A stretch of DNA of 64,000 nt. Source: Anaerostipes faecalis. Lineage in GTDB: Bacteria; Bacillota; Clostridia; Lachnospirales; Lachnospiraceae. The stretch is from positions 111,891-175,890 of the forward strand of contig NZ_JABRXE010000005.1 of assembly GCF_018982945.1 (NCBI RefSeq). The letters run 5' to 3'. A program made the position numbers and the translations under genes. The first letter of the stretch is position 1; each line of letters starts with the position of its first letter. The notes beneath the pieces were generated by a model. That model did no database searches. It was given only the letters and a program-made list of their open reading frames with translations, and had not been told where the DNA came from. Below, piece after piece: positions 1 through 9,812 of the stretch.

Positions 1-13
1 AAAATTTGTATAG

Positions 14-44
14 AAAAAGCGACTGCTCAAATATAAGTAATCGC
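14..44 (-). terminator. weak hairpin with T-run after the tail-fibre gene
   Basis: On the minus strand a short GC stem (GCGA paired with TCGC, a few more pairs inside) is followed by TTTTT, about 20 bases after the tail-fibre stop codon. The stem is short and the loop is long, so this is only a possible terminator. Confidence 0.3.
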
Positions 45-62
45 CTCATCTAGCAGTAAGTA

Positions 63-2018
63 TTAAGCCGTTCTTTTCCACATATAGCAGGTAACATACG
101 GCTGAATGTTATTATGACGATTGGAAGCATTGGAAGCTGAGATTGAATGCGTGTGGGATGCACTTTGATTTCCAGTTTTCCAAGTTGAAGTTGCTCCTCC
201 GGATGCAGTTCTTCTTACAAAAGCACCTCTTCCGCTTGGATCTGAGCCACTTGCTGCTGCACCGCTGTCGGCATTATATGTAAGAGAATGCGTATGAGAA
301 GCACTCTGGTTTCCTGTTTGCACAGCCTTTTGTCCACTCTCTGCCCCGGTCAAAAGATGCGTATACTCTCCGCCCGTTTGATTTGCTGCAGAAAAGTCCA
401 CGGACGTATTGTTGCTGTCGGTACCTGTTCCAACACCGACAGGCACTCTTCCTTCTCCCCAGGATACCCAAATTCCACCCATGATGTTTGTTGGATTTGC
501 AGAACTGGTACTCATATAGATGCTGCCAATCGGATACAAAAGATCCAGTAAAAGAGCAGGAAGCTTTCCTTTAGGACAAAGCATATTCACTAGATTGTTT
601 TGAATCTGCTCCATCATATCTCGTACTTCCAATACCGTTCCATCATCCAGCACACAGGATAATTTCTTTCTAAAAACAGCATTGAAGTTGCAGTCCAGCG
701 TATCTGCAAGAGTCGCTTTTTGTCCAAACGCAACACCTCTTCCCCCATGCAGAAAGTGCATAAGATACACCGCTGTTGAAACAAAGTCCGAATAAGTCAC
801 GGTATTAAATTCATCCGATAATGTATAAAGAACATCATAACTGTACTCCGGATCCAGATCATTGTTTGCACATACATTGGAGCCAGGGTTTATCTGCACT
901 TCATTTCCATAATTCTTAAGATCTGTTCTCTTGTATTTTACAGTGAGAGTAAGTGCATTTTTCCCAAAGCAGGAAGAAAATACGGCAGAAGTCGTACTTA
1001 AGAAGTACGTTCCATCATTATCCGTTTCGCCCGATGCATTGCACCGTTCGCTCTTTATACTTGATAATTTAGGAGATGCATATGACACAATGGAAACAAC
1101 GGCACTCTTGTTTACCGTCCTGTTTCTGCTGTCCGTCACTGTAATCATAATGCTCACTTCTCCGCTTTGTGAGATATGATCCATTTCCGGTAGTTCCGGA
1201 TAATCTGTTGCCCGGATTCTGCTGTCTGCTGTCATTTTCACTTTTTTAATTTCCGAACCATATGCCCCTGCGCAGCTAATTGATTTCAGTTTAATCCCGC
1301 TTTGTCCCTGTACATAAATTCCCCACGAAGAAGGAACTACAGAATCATCCACATCTGAAAACGTTACGGACGAAATACTGGGAATTACAGTGTCCGGAAC
1401 AGATACCGTAAGATTAGCTGTAAATGTCTTGTACACTTTTCCTCCAAACAAAACCTGTCCGGTAATACTTGCAGCTCCAGTGATATCATCCGTCACTGCA
1501 TTACACCAACTGATAGGAATTGCATAAGAAATCAATGATGCGGAGGAGCTTATCGTGTTGCTGTATGATCCTAATTTAAAGGTTGCCTTATAGGCTGCAT
1601 CCGAAGATGTGCAGTCAAATTTCACCGAAGACGCTGTGCTTCCATTCATCAAGCCGCCAGACACACGGATGCCGTTCCCGGCTTTTTCAATCTCATAAAA
1701 CGAAAACACTTCTTCATATAGCTCCAATCCATCTACAGTGATTTTCAGTGTGAAAAATGGTTTGCTGATCGATAATGTCGAACTGGTCATCTTTGTATAC
1801 TTCTTAGTTCCCATAAAATCTTCGCTCTTATTGACGGTCCATGTCGGACTCTGTTTTGCTCCATCCACATAGATTGCCACTCCATTCTTTGAATCCGCAC
1901 CATATATTGCGGTCGATGCCTGAAACACAATCGACAGCTTCGTTGTGGCTCCGCTTACCGATCCATTCGCCGTAAGATAATACAGCGACTTTGTCAGTTT
2001 TCTAGTTGTTAAGCTCAT
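63..2018 (-). CDS. phage tail fibre / receptor-binding baseplate protein
   Basis: A 651-aa structural protein at the distal end of the tail module. The first ~430 residues are Ser/Thr-rich beta-type sequence resembling DUF859-type siphovirus proteins. The C-terminal ~160 residues start with YPIGSIYMS and GGIWVSWGEGRVPVGVG, the layout of phage collar or receptor-binding tip domains. That part holds two copies of the block NQSASHTHS, whose HxH residues bind iron in some fibre tips, and ends in NNIQPYVTCYMWKR, the usual closing strand of such tips. It is the last tail gene visible before the window edge and probably contacts the host surface. The role is inferred from family and position; the receptor cannot be read. 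Confidence 0.85.
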   Translation of the reverse strand: MSLTTRKLTKSLYYLTANGSVSGATTKLSIVFQASTAIYGADSKNGVAIYVDGAKQSPTWTVNKSEDFMGTKKYTKMTSSTLSISKPFFTLKITVDGLELYEEVFSFYEIEKAGNGIRVSGGLMNGSTASSVKFDCTSSDAAYKATFKLGSYSNTISSSASLISYAIPISWCNAVTDDITGAASITGQVLFGGKVYKTFTANLTVSVPDTVIPSISSVTFSDVDDSVVPSSWGIYVQGQSGIKLKSISCAGAYGSEIKKVKMTADSRIRATDYPELPEMDHISQSGEVSIMITVTDSRNRTVNKSAVVSIVSYASPKLSSIKSERCNASGETDNDGTYFLSTTSAVFSSCFGKNALTLTVKYKRTDLKNYGNEVQINPGSNVCANNDLDPEYSYDVLYTLSDEFNTVTYSDFVSTAVYLMHFLHGGRGVAFGQKATLADTLDCNFNAVFRKKLSCVLDDGTVLEVRDMMEQIQNNLVNMLCPKGKLPALLLDLLYPIGSIYMSTSSANPTNIMGGIWVSWGEGRVPVGVGTGTDSNNTSVDFSAANQTGGEYTHLLTGAESGQKAVQTGNQSASHTHSLTYNADSGAAASGSDPSGRGAFVRRTASGGATSTWKTGNQSASHTHSISASNASNRHNNIQPYVTCYMWKRTA

Positions 2019-2032
2019 AGACTATCTCCTTT

Positions 2033-2620
2033 CTATACATTTCTCCATTTGATTCCCATTCCCTGAGGTGTGGAAATAAAATCAAAATATCCACCATCTG
2101 ATGCGGCTCCCACACTCAGCTTATCCATTGCTTCGATTGCATTGATGTGCATCTTGTTATACTGAATATAGGCAACCTCCATACCATTCTGTTGAAAGCT
2201 CATCTTTTCATTATCGATAACAATCGAATACGGTGACTCATCTCCGGCATTTTGCTTTCCAATGCTTAAACCTTTTTCTGTGAACCTCAGATAAATGCTT
2301 GTTTCCAATTTATAATTTTCAAGATTCTGTTCCTGTTTATCTACCGCATCACGAACAGACGAAATAGTGATCTGCATTCCACTTGCATTCTGCTCCACAT
2401 CTGTTACTCTTCGTTCCAGTTCTTCTACTGTTGAGCCATCCACCTTCGTCTTAACCATTTCTACGGTGTTGTTTATCCGATCCGATGTTTTCATGATTTC
2501 GGCAGATGTCTGACTGACTTCCTTTGTCAAAACATCTGCCGCATTTTTTAATTCATCGATACTCTCTTCATATCCTGTGAAATTTTGAAAAGTATGTTGG
2601 CAGCACGTTAGTAATGTCAT
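2033..2620 (-). CDS. coiled-coil tail tip protein
   Basis: A 195-aa protein between two large tail-tip genes. Residues ~17-105 are hydrophilic and heptad-rich (many E, K, V, I; no proline), so probably a coiled coil. Residues ~105-195 form a compact beta-like end that includes LRFTEKGLSIGK and closes with GMGIKWRNV. Similar C-termini occur on minor structural proteins of Firmicutes siphoviruses. The start has a GGGAGGTG site 5-8 bases upstream. It most likely trimerises as part of the baseplate or side fibre. The exact role is not determined by the sequence. Confidence 0.7.
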   Translation of the reverse strand: MTLLTCCQHTFQNFTGYEESIDELKNAADVLTKEVSQTSAEIMKTSDRINNTVEMVKTKVDGSTVEELERRVTDVEQNASGMQITISSVRDAVDKQEQNLENYKLETSIYLRFTEKGLSIGKQNAGDESPYSIVIDNEKMSFQQNGMEVAYIQYNKMHINAIEAMDKLSVGAASDGGYFDFISTPQGMGIKWRNV

Positions 2621-2638
2621 AGTGCATCACCTCCCGTA

Positions 2639-4453
2639 TCAGCTGGACACATCACACTGAAGCGTCATAATACTGTCAATGTCTGCTGCGGATAAATAAA
2701 TAACCTTGCCCGCCTTATTAAAAGTCATTTCTTTTCCGTCTTTATCCTGCGCATACCATGTATAAGTAAGGCTTTGTTTTTCCGAAGCACTGATCCATGA
2801 AGTTCCGTTATATTTCATCAAGGTCACACTTTTTTCTGTGTGATCAATCTTATACCAGAAATCTCCGGACTTTGGTGCAGAAGGTGCAGTTTCACTAATA
2901 CTTCCAAGAAGTGAATCTACTTCCTTCTGATTGGTTCTTACAATTACATAAGGAACTACACCGCCTAAATTATTCTTCACCGTATATCCGCCAATGGACA
3001 GCATTTCTGAAACATACGGATCCGACTTATCTTCCACTGTGATAACATCCACATAATTCTTTCCACCGTAGGTCATGGTGCATCGGTAAGACTGAATATT
3101 TATAATATCCGAGCCGGATACCGTAAGCGTTTCGGATGTTTCCCCGCTTATATTTGTCCATGAGCCGCTGGAATATTTCGCCCACTGATATGCTGCTGAT
3201 GTAATCGCTGTGGAACCTGCATAGGCGGATGTCGCAAGCAGAATACTGCCCGACTGATTCTGTACGATGGTTCCATTGGGTGCATAAACAGAAAATACTA
3301 CTGCCGATGCACCATTGATTCCCGCTTTGGATTTTGTCCAGGTAAAAACCTTTGTAACTGTCTTTCCGGAGATCGTAAATGTCAGCGTGATATTGCCTGT
3401 TAATGCTGCATCTGCTCCAAGATTTGAAGATGCTGCTACAGAAAGTTCCAGCTTTCCTGCTGCACTGGCTGTTGCTGCAGTATTGGTCTTAACCGTAATA
3501 CCAGTAGGAAGTGTTCCAACAGCACAAGTACAAGCCGACTGCGTAATACCTACATATCCGGTAAAAGGAATTGTAATGGTGCTTGCAGCAGATGTCTTTC
3601 CTGCTGAAGTACAGGCAATCGTCTGGGTTTCATTCCCAAGAACCACAGAAAGTCCTCCTGTTCCGGCAGATCCCGGATTACCTTTATCTCCTTTGGCTCC
3701 ATCATAGATTTTCGTAATCGTGACAGTATCAAACACATCTCTCTCTGAAGTTGTCACTCTGATCTGAGCCACGTTGCTGACGAAAATGCTATGCGCCGGC
3801 TTCACCACCAATGTTCCTCCTGTAATAGAAGTATTGTCGGAGGTGGTCGGATAATCTGTCCATGCACCGCTGCTGTTTTTATACTGCCATTTGCTAATGG
3901 TCACTCCCTGTACCTGTGCCGTCAGTGCTGCCTGAGAAGCACCCACTAAAGCCTGGGAAGTATCATACTTAAAGACGTAGGTATCACTGCTCACCGTACA
4001 CAGCTTTGCATTAGCTGCATTCTTCACCAAGGTATAGGTAATATCCGCAGTGATATTGATTGTATTCTTGGTTTCAGAATCATAGTAACTGATATAGCAG
4101 ATGTAGGTAATCATTCCTGAACTGGATGATGCCAACTTATTCTGATTGACCGTAAGCACTCCGCTTTTTACAGTCTCACCGGAAGTCAGTGCGGTTTCTG
4201 ATGCCACACCATCTTTTCTTTTCCATGCAATCGTCACTCCTGTTGCAGTCGGAGATACATTGGTCTGATCCAGAAACAGCACAGGTGTCAATACCAGATT
4301 TGTACTGTCCCAGCTTGGTGCATAGGTATGTGGCAGTACGTTGGGATCTTCACTCTGGGTCTTTGGAAGATTGGATGTAATATATGCCGATAATTTTCGC
4401 TGATCCGTGATGTCCACAAATGTCTGCTGACTGGATGTTAAAATCGTAGCCAT
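2639..4453 (-). CDS. phage tail-tip protein with Ig-like repeats and a short collagen-like stretch
   Basis: A 604-aa Ser/Thr/Ala-rich protein made of several beta-sandwich-like modules (for example ITWK/VTIAWKRKDG and AYQWAKYSSGSWTNISGE, Ig-like in style). A short Gly-X-Y stretch, GAKGDKGNPGSAGTGG, lies near residues 250-265. This mix of Ig-like domains and collagen triplets is common in adhesive tail proteins of siphoviruses. It lies between the Tal-like protein and the coiled-coil protein, so it is probably part of the baseplate or a host-surface-binding fibre. No enzyme motif is visible. Confidence 0.7.
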   Translation of the reverse strand: MATILTSSQQTFVDITDQRKLSAYITSNLPKTQSEDPNVLPHTYAPSWDSTNLVLTPVLFLDQTNVSPTATGVTIAWKRKDGVASETALTSGETVKSGVLTVNQNKLASSSSGMITYICYISYYDSETKNTINITADITYTLVKNAANAKLCTVSSDTYVFKYDTSQALVGASQAALTAQVQGVTISKWQYKNSSGAWTDYPTTSDNTSITGGTLVVKPAHSIFVSNVAQIRVTTSERDVFDTVTITKIYDGAKGDKGNPGSAGTGGLSVVLGNETQTIACTSAGKTSAASTITIPFTGYVGITQSACTCAVGTLPTGITVKTNTAATASAAGKLELSVAASSNLGADAALTGNITLTFTISGKTVTKVFTWTKSKAGINGASAVVFSVYAPNGTIVQNQSGSILLATSAYAGSTAITSAAYQWAKYSSGSWTNISGETSETLTVSGSDIINIQSYRCTMTYGGKNYVDVITVEDKSDPYVSEMLSIGGYTVKNNLGGVVPYVIVRTNQKEVDSLLGSISETAPSAPKSGDFWYKIDHTEKSVTLMKYNGTSWISASEKQSLTYTWYAQDKDGKEMTFNKAGKVIYLSAADIDSIMTLQCDVSS

Positions 4454-4465
4454 TTAAATTCCTCC

Positions 4466-5923
4466 TTAAAGTTTTATTTCACAATAAAAGGACGCATTGT
4501 CTAACACGTCCTCTGTCGTAATCGTTATTTGTTTCATGCCGATGTGGTTCTTATCCCACTCTTTATCTGCTTCTTCATCCGAAGAGTTTCGATGCCATAT
4601 AAAGCAGCTTGCATCTAAAGTATCGGTGATTTCCTTATCCCAGGAATACACCTTGCAGTACATGGTGCTTTTCTGACCTTTATTCTTAAAAATACTGACT
4701 CCATCTACAATCAATTCCGTCCGATACATTTTCTGTGAATTGATCGTATCAAGATCTCCGGTAATCTTCTCGATTTTCGTGGTCTGGCCGAAAATATCAT
4801 CTTCCAAAGAGGAAATGCTACTGCCTTGTTTGGCGGATGCCGATGTAAGCGTTACATTCGTTGCTCCTATCGTGATGGTGTTTCCGGCAGGATTTAAATA
4901 GTCTCTTTTTCTTCCAAGCACAAGATATCTTCCATCAATCCCGTGTGGTTTTGAATAACAGTCCACATACATCCTGGATGTAATATCATCAATTGTACTG
5001 TCACTGTCTGATTCATCTAAGATTGTCAGTTCCATACTTGTGATACCTTTTGCCAGTTCCTTCACTCTTGCTTTTGCTTTTCTCAAAAGGTTTAACGGCT
5101 TGGTGACATCCTCCCATATTTCAGTTGCCCATATCCATCCGATTTCCTTGACGGCATCCTCATCCGTGACATAATTCAGTCCATGATTTACTTCTGTAAT
5201 ATCAATTCGTTCATCCAGTTCTGTTACGTTTCCATCTTCATCTTCTTCGGTCTTTTTCGCACCGAATGGAATCAAGGCTGTCACTCTTTCGGTATGGTCC
5301 TTGGTTATTTTTACATCTAGAAGATTTTTCCCGAATTCCACTTTTTGCAGGCTTCTTTCATCAAAATCTTTGAGATAATCCAAAACCCTCTTTGAACCAA
5401 TATAGCGAACCCGAAGATATCCTCCGTGCGTATCAATTAGCTTATTTTTTATGGCATCCATCGTCACAGAATAATCCGAGTTACTGTAAGCAATATAATC
5501 GTTATCGTCTGTCACCGTAATTCTGCCGATTTCAAACTGCTTCTGCTCTTCTACCGATTGATTATGCACATTTACAAATTGCTCAAATAATCCTCTTAAT
5601 GTCCCCTTATATTCAAAGGGTGGCTGCATGGTATCTTTCAGATAAGCCAAACAGGATTCACAGGTCCAAGTATGGGTGTTGTAAAAATCGGATCCATCAT
5701 CCAGTGCTCTTCCTTCAAATACCACTTCATCATCCCTTCTACACTGAATTACTGATGCCATTGGCCGAATAAAATCGATGTAGGGATGATTATATGGTGC
5801 AGACAAGGTAAAGCTGTCGATGTTTTCTGCGTCCTCACTTACGGTTGCCTCTGTAATAGCAAGCTTCGATAAATGGGGATGGTAAAAAATCTGACCATCC
5901 ACATATACTCTAAAGATACTCAT
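4466..5923 (-). CDS. tail-associated (Tal / prophage endopeptidase-type) baseplate protein
   Basis: About 485 aa, directly after the Dit gene, the usual place of the Tal protein that forms the tail tip hub. The N-terminal ~370 residues have the beta-rich pattern of the phage minor structural protein / gp18-like fold. No separate peptidase or lysozyme motif can be recognised, so this is probably the structural version. The start is set at the second in-frame ATG: the GGGAGG site lies directly against the first ATG, two codons upstream, and is correctly spaced only for the second. It overlaps the Dit gene end by four bases (ATGA type). Confidence 0.8.
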   Translation of the reverse strand: MSIFRVYVDGQIFYHPHLSKLAITEATVSEDAENIDSFTLSAPYNHPYIDFIRPMASVIQCRRDDEVVFEGRALDDGSDFYNTHTWTCESCLAYLKDTMQPPFEYKGTLRGLFEQFVNVHNQSVEEQKQFEIGRITVTDDNDYIAYSNSDYSVTMDAIKNKLIDTHGGYLRVRYIGSKRVLDYLKDFDERSLQKVEFGKNLLDVKITKDHTERVTALIPFGAKKTEEDEDGNVTELDERIDITEVNHGLNYVTDEDAVKEIGWIWATEIWEDVTKPLNLLRKAKARVKELAKGITSMELTILDESDSDSTIDDITSRMYVDCYSKPHGIDGRYLVLGRKRDYLNPAGNTITIGATNVTLTSASAKQGSSISSLEDDIFGQTTKIEKITGDLDTINSQKMYRTELIVDGVSIFKNKGQKSTMYCKVYSWDKEITDTLDASCFIWHRNSSDEEADKEWDKNHIGMKQITITTEDVLDNASFYCEIKL

Positions 5924-6570
5924 AGGCATCCCTCCCGGTAACGGAAAGTAGTACTTCCATCACTCTCGATTTTGATGCTGTTATCTCCAAAGCTAAGCTG
6001 CAGCTCTGGAATTTCCCATGTGCCACTGCTCAGTGTTCTGCGGAAAGTATCTGTTCCAATTTTCCAAGACATCGTGGTTTCCGCAGTCGTTATAACCGTA
6101 GGAACTACCGGCATATAATCACTTACAAGCACTGCCGTTCCACTTCCGGTAAAAACAACCTGTGTCTCTTCCACATGATACCTGTAGGAATCTGCATCAC
6201 TGCTTTCCATAACAAGCTGACCCTTTCCGGTAAGTGGATCATAGGAAGAACTCATCTCAATCGTTCCAAGAACATATAGATTGGGTTCTTCACTGCAGAT
6301 GATTTGGCACAGCCTTCCGGCATAACGATTGCTCACAATGGAAACCAGCTCATCAAACTGTACTCTTGTTCCCAGCATGGAAAACGTCAATGTAAATGCT
6401 CTCGGTTCAAAAGATATACGGCCAAGCGCCTCGTTAAACCGTACCGGAGAATTTCGTCCCGGCACGGTAACGGTTTCTGCCTGGGACTTCGGTACAGGAA
6501 AATCAACGGTTTCTCTTATCCATCCAAGCTTAAGCATGGAAGTGTCGTTGATCAAAATGTCTGGTATCAT
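5920..6570 (-). CDS. distal tail protein (Dit)
   Basis: A 216-aa protein between the tape measure and Tal genes, the conserved position of Dit, the hexameric ring joining tail tube and baseplate. The N-terminal part (ILINDTSMLKLGWIRE, then TVTVPGRNSPV and FTLTFSMLGT) follows the Dit family pattern: a belt domain followed by a galectin-like domain. Length is at the short end for the family. The start overlaps the tape-measure stop (ATGA). Confidence 0.85.
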   Translation of the reverse strand: MIPDILINDTSMLKLGWIRETVDFPVPKSQAETVTVPGRNSPVRFNEALGRISFEPRAFTLTFSMLGTRVQFDELVSIVSNRYAGRLCQIICSEEPNLYVLGTIEMSSSYDPLTGKGQLVMESSDADSYRYHVEETQVVFTGSGTAVLVSDYMPVVPTVITTAETTMSWKIGTDTFRRTLSSGTWEIPELQLSFGDNSIKIESDGSTTFRYREGCL

Positions 6571-9500
6571 AGTGCAAGCCTCCTTGTTATTTTCTGCTGT
6601 TTTCCAAGGCCATTATCGATTGCCGGAAGTAGATGTCCCACCAGTGTTCCATCCTCCAAATAGATTCCCTTCGAACTATTGTCCGCAATAACAGCCAGGT
6701 ACTTTTCCATACCGCTCATATCCAGCTTGCTGTCAATCATCGCTTCCAGCTGCTTATAGAACGCAGAAAGCGGCAAGATGGCCTCTGCACCCGACTCTCC
6801 TCCTACCATCAATGAAGATCCATTCATACCAAATGCGGTAGGCTTGGTCATGATACCTCCATCCTTATACCAATCGATAGAAAGGTGTGGAACAGATGGC
6901 GGTGCAATGGAAAGACTGCCCGTTACTCTAAAGTGCGGGAGTTTGATATGAGGGAGTGAAATCTTCATGCCAGAGAAAAATCCCTTGATGGCATCGACCA
7001 CGCCTTTGACCTTATTCTTTGCCGCCTCAATTGGTGTAATGATTGCAGACTTTATTCCGTTCCAGACCGAAGTTGCGGTACTCTTGATGCTGTTAAATAC
7101 AGAAGATACCGTACTCTTCACCGCATTGAATACCGTACTGACGGTGTTCTTGATAGCATTCACCGGAGTGGTAACGGCCGTCTTTACCCCATTCCATACT
7201 GTAGCAGCTGTGTTTTTAATGGCATTAAATACTGTAGTTACAACGTTTTTGATAGCGTTCACCACTGTTGTAACAACCTGCTTTATTGCATTCCAGACCG
7301 TAGTAAATACCGTTTTAATACCATTCATTACTGTGCTGATAACAGAAGAAACGGCATTGATAACGGTAGTCACCTTTTCTTTTATCGCATTCCAGACGGT
7401 AATAATAACGCTCTTGCAGTTTTCCCAAATAAATCGAAATGGCACTGTGATGATGTCAAATGCAGCCTGAAAGAAAGATGCAATGAACATCACGGCAGTT
7501 GTGACAACATTCTTGATACCGTCCCAGATTCCCGAAAAGAAGGAAGCGATACCATTCCACAGATTCACAAAGAAACTCTTGATACCAGACCAAGCCTCAT
7601 TCCAACTTGTGCCAAACCATCCAAGCACCACATTGGCAGCGTTCTGAATGACGTTCATATAGTTTGTAAATGTATTCTTAATGAAATCCCAAACAGAGCC
7701 AAAGATGCCTTTGACACCCTCCCACACCTGAGACCAGTTTCCGGTAAAGATGCCGATAAACACATCGAGGATTCCTGTGATAACTCCAAGTGCTCCCTCC
7801 AGAATATTAGCAATTTGCGTAAATACTCCTTCAAATACCGGAGCCAGGAAACTACATAATGCATTCCAGATGGCAGATACCACTTCTTTGAAGTTCTGAA
7901 AATCGAAGCCCAGTGCGTTCAGTCTTTCGGTAATACCTTGTGCAAAGCTGCTGAAAATTTCTTTGATCCGATTCCAAATCCCAATGATGTTGTCTCTAAA
8001 TTTCTCATTTGTGTTCCACAAATGAACAAATGCAGCTACTAAAGCTCCGATGACTGCCACCACTGCGACAACTGGAGCGGAAATGCCACCAATGGCTGCA
8101 CCGACCTTTCCCATTACACCGGACACTCCTCCTGCATTCGCAACAAGACTTGTGATCTTAAGGCCGAGCTTACTGAACGCTTGCATAGCCACACCCACTT
8201 TTGATATGACCGTGCCAAGGATCACAAGGAATGGACCTAAAGCCGCAACAAAAAGTCCGACCTTTACAATGACCTGTCTTGTACCTTCATCAAGATTATT
8301 CAGCCAATCTACAAAAGACTGAATCTTAGAAACAATATTTTTTACCATCGGCATCAGTGTTTCACCGATGGAAATAGCAAATCCCTCCACTGCAGATTTC
8401 AAAATGGTAAGCTGCCCCTTTAAGTTATCAAGCTGGGTATCCGCCATCTTCTGTGCTGCTCCGCCACTGTTTTCAATAGCTGTCTGAAGATCCGTCCAGG
8501 TATCTCCGGTATTGGCAAGCAGTGCATTCACCGATGCAAGATCTGTTTTGTTAAAAATAGTTGCTATGATGTTCGCCTTTTCTGCCGAAGTCATACCGTC
8601 CATTGATTTATTCAGGTCACCCAAAATATCATTTAACGAACGCATATTGCCTTCAGAGTCATAAGTCTTAACCCCAAGCTTTTCCATTGTTTTGGCTGCA
8701 CCATCTGTTGGATTCTGCAAAGACAGAATAACATTTCGAAGATGCGTACCGCCTTCTGCACCTTTGATACCGTTGTTGGCCAAGATACCCAGTGCCGTAT
8801 TAAGTTCAGCGGTTCCTCCTTTGACAGACTTTGCTGTTGCACCGATAGTAAGGATTCCTTCGCCAAGCTGACCTACCGATGTGTTTGTACTGGATGCGGT
8901 TTTTGCCATCTGATCCACCATCTTATCGGCATCCTTGGTTTTTAGTCCAAGTGCAGACATGGCATCCGTTACCATGTCGGATGCAGATGCCAAATCGATA
9001 TTGCCTGCGGCCGCTAAGTTCAGAACGGTTGGCAGGGTATCGCACATTTCCTGCGTATCATATCCGGCAAGAGCCAGGTAATTAAGAGCTTCCGCACACT
9101 CACTTGCAGAATAGGCAGTCTTGGCACCCATCGTCTTTGCCAGTTCAGATAAGGTATCCATTGTGTTGACAGACTGACCGTTCACCTTGGACATGGAATT
9201 CTTTGTAATTCCCATTGTTGCCTGTACCTGGCTCATGGAAGATTCAAAGTCCGCTGCTGTCTTTACGGCAGCACCGCCCATCGCAGTAACGGCCGCTGAT
9301 GCAACAGACACTTTCTTTCCGGCGTTTGCAATGCTGTCTCCGGCATTTTCTAATTTTCCGCCAACCTCACCAATCTTTGTCAGTGTCTGATTTGTCTTGG
9401 ATGCCTGAGATTCAAGCCTTTTAAGTTCTGCCTCTGTTGCGGCAATTTCCCTTTGAAGTGCATCATACTGCTCCTGTGAAATCTCACCCTTCTGCAGCTG

Positions 9501-9752
9501 TTCATTTGCCTGCTGTGCCGCCGTCTTCAAGGTGGTCAGTTTCTCTTTTGTTTCTCCAATTGCCTGTGTCAGAAGTTTCTGTTTCTGAGCAAGCAGATTT
9601 GTATTGGTCGAATCCAGTTTTAGAAGTCTTTCTACATCCTTTAATGCAGACTGCGTATTTTTAATCTGACCGTTAACTCCTTTAAGAGCTGTCTGCAGCT
9701 TGGTAGTATCACCGCCAATTTCGACAGTGATACCTTTGATTCTGTTTGCCAT
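6567..9752 (-). CDS. tail tape measure protein
   Basis: A 1061-aa protein that sets tail length and is ejected with DNA. Residues ~30-130 are a Gln/Lys/Leu-rich coiled coil (TLKTAAQQANEQLQ). Residues ~150-480 are the PhageMin-tail / TP901 core (ALNYLALAGYDTQ, GTHLRNVILSLQN). Hydrophobic segments around 490-580 include APVVAVVAVIGALVAAFV. Residues ~785-930 are tandem 11-residue repeats of the type VFNAIKNxVxT. The C-terminus (GGIMTKPTAFGMNG, LMVGGESGAEAILPL) is typical of this family. No lytic or peptidase domain is seen. It lies directly after the frameshifted chaperone genes, as in most siphoviruses. Confidence 0.95.
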   Translation of the reverse strand: MANRIKGITVEIGGDTTKLQTALKGVNGQIKNTQSALKDVERLLKLDSTNTNLLAQKQKLLTQAIGETKEKLTTLKTAAQQANEQLQKGEISQEQYDALQREIAATEAELKRLESQASKTNQTLTKIGEVGGKLENAGDSIANAGKKVSVASAAVTAMGGAAVKTAADFESSMSQVQATMGITKNSMSKVNGQSVNTMDTLSELAKTMGAKTAYSASECAEALNYLALAGYDTQEMCDTLPTVLNLAAAGNIDLASASDMVTDAMSALGLKTKDADKMVDQMAKTASSTNTSVGQLGEGILTIGATAKSVKGGTAELNTALGILANNGIKGAEGGTHLRNVILSLQNPTDGAAKTMEKLGVKTYDSEGNMRSLNDILGDLNKSMDGMTSAEKANIIATIFNKTDLASVNALLANTGDTWTDLQTAIENSGGAAQKMADTQLDNLKGQLTILKSAVEGFAISIGETLMPMVKNIVSKIQSFVDWLNNLDEGTRQVIVKVGLFVAALGPFLVILGTVISKVGVAMQAFSKLGLKITSLVANAGGVSGVMGKVGAAIGGISAPVVAVVAVIGALVAAFVHLWNTNEKFRDNIIGIWNRIKEIFSSFAQGITERLNALGFDFQNFKEVVSAIWNALCSFLAPVFEGVFTQIANILEGALGVITGILDVFIGIFTGNWSQVWEGVKGIFGSVWDFIKNTFTNYMNVIQNAANVVLGWFGTSWNEAWSGIKSFFVNLWNGIASFFSGIWDGIKNVVTTAVMFIASFFQAAFDIITVPFRFIWENCKSVIITVWNAIKEKVTTVINAVSSVISTVMNGIKTVFTTVWNAIKQVVTTVVNAIKNVVTTVFNAIKNTAATVWNGVKTAVTTPVNAIKNTVSTVFNAVKSTVSSVFNSIKSTATSVWNGIKSAIITPIEAAKNKVKGVVDAIKGFFSGMKISLPHIKLPHFRVTGSLSIAPPSVPHLSIDWYKDGGIMTKPTAFGMNGSSLMVGGESGAEAILPLSAFYKQLEAMIDSKLDMSGMEKYLAVIADNSSKGIYLEDGTLVGHLLPAIDNGLGKQQKITRRLAL

Positions 9753-9812
9753 TGGCGTCTACCTCCTTCAAAAATTGCATAAAAAAAGCCCGGCATCTTC
9801 CGAGCATAATCG

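Noticed and set aside
6967-7470. A 167-aa reading frame on the plus strand across the tape-measure repeats
   Set aside because: It is the antisense of the 11-residue repeats; it has no ribosome site and the repeat explains the open frame.
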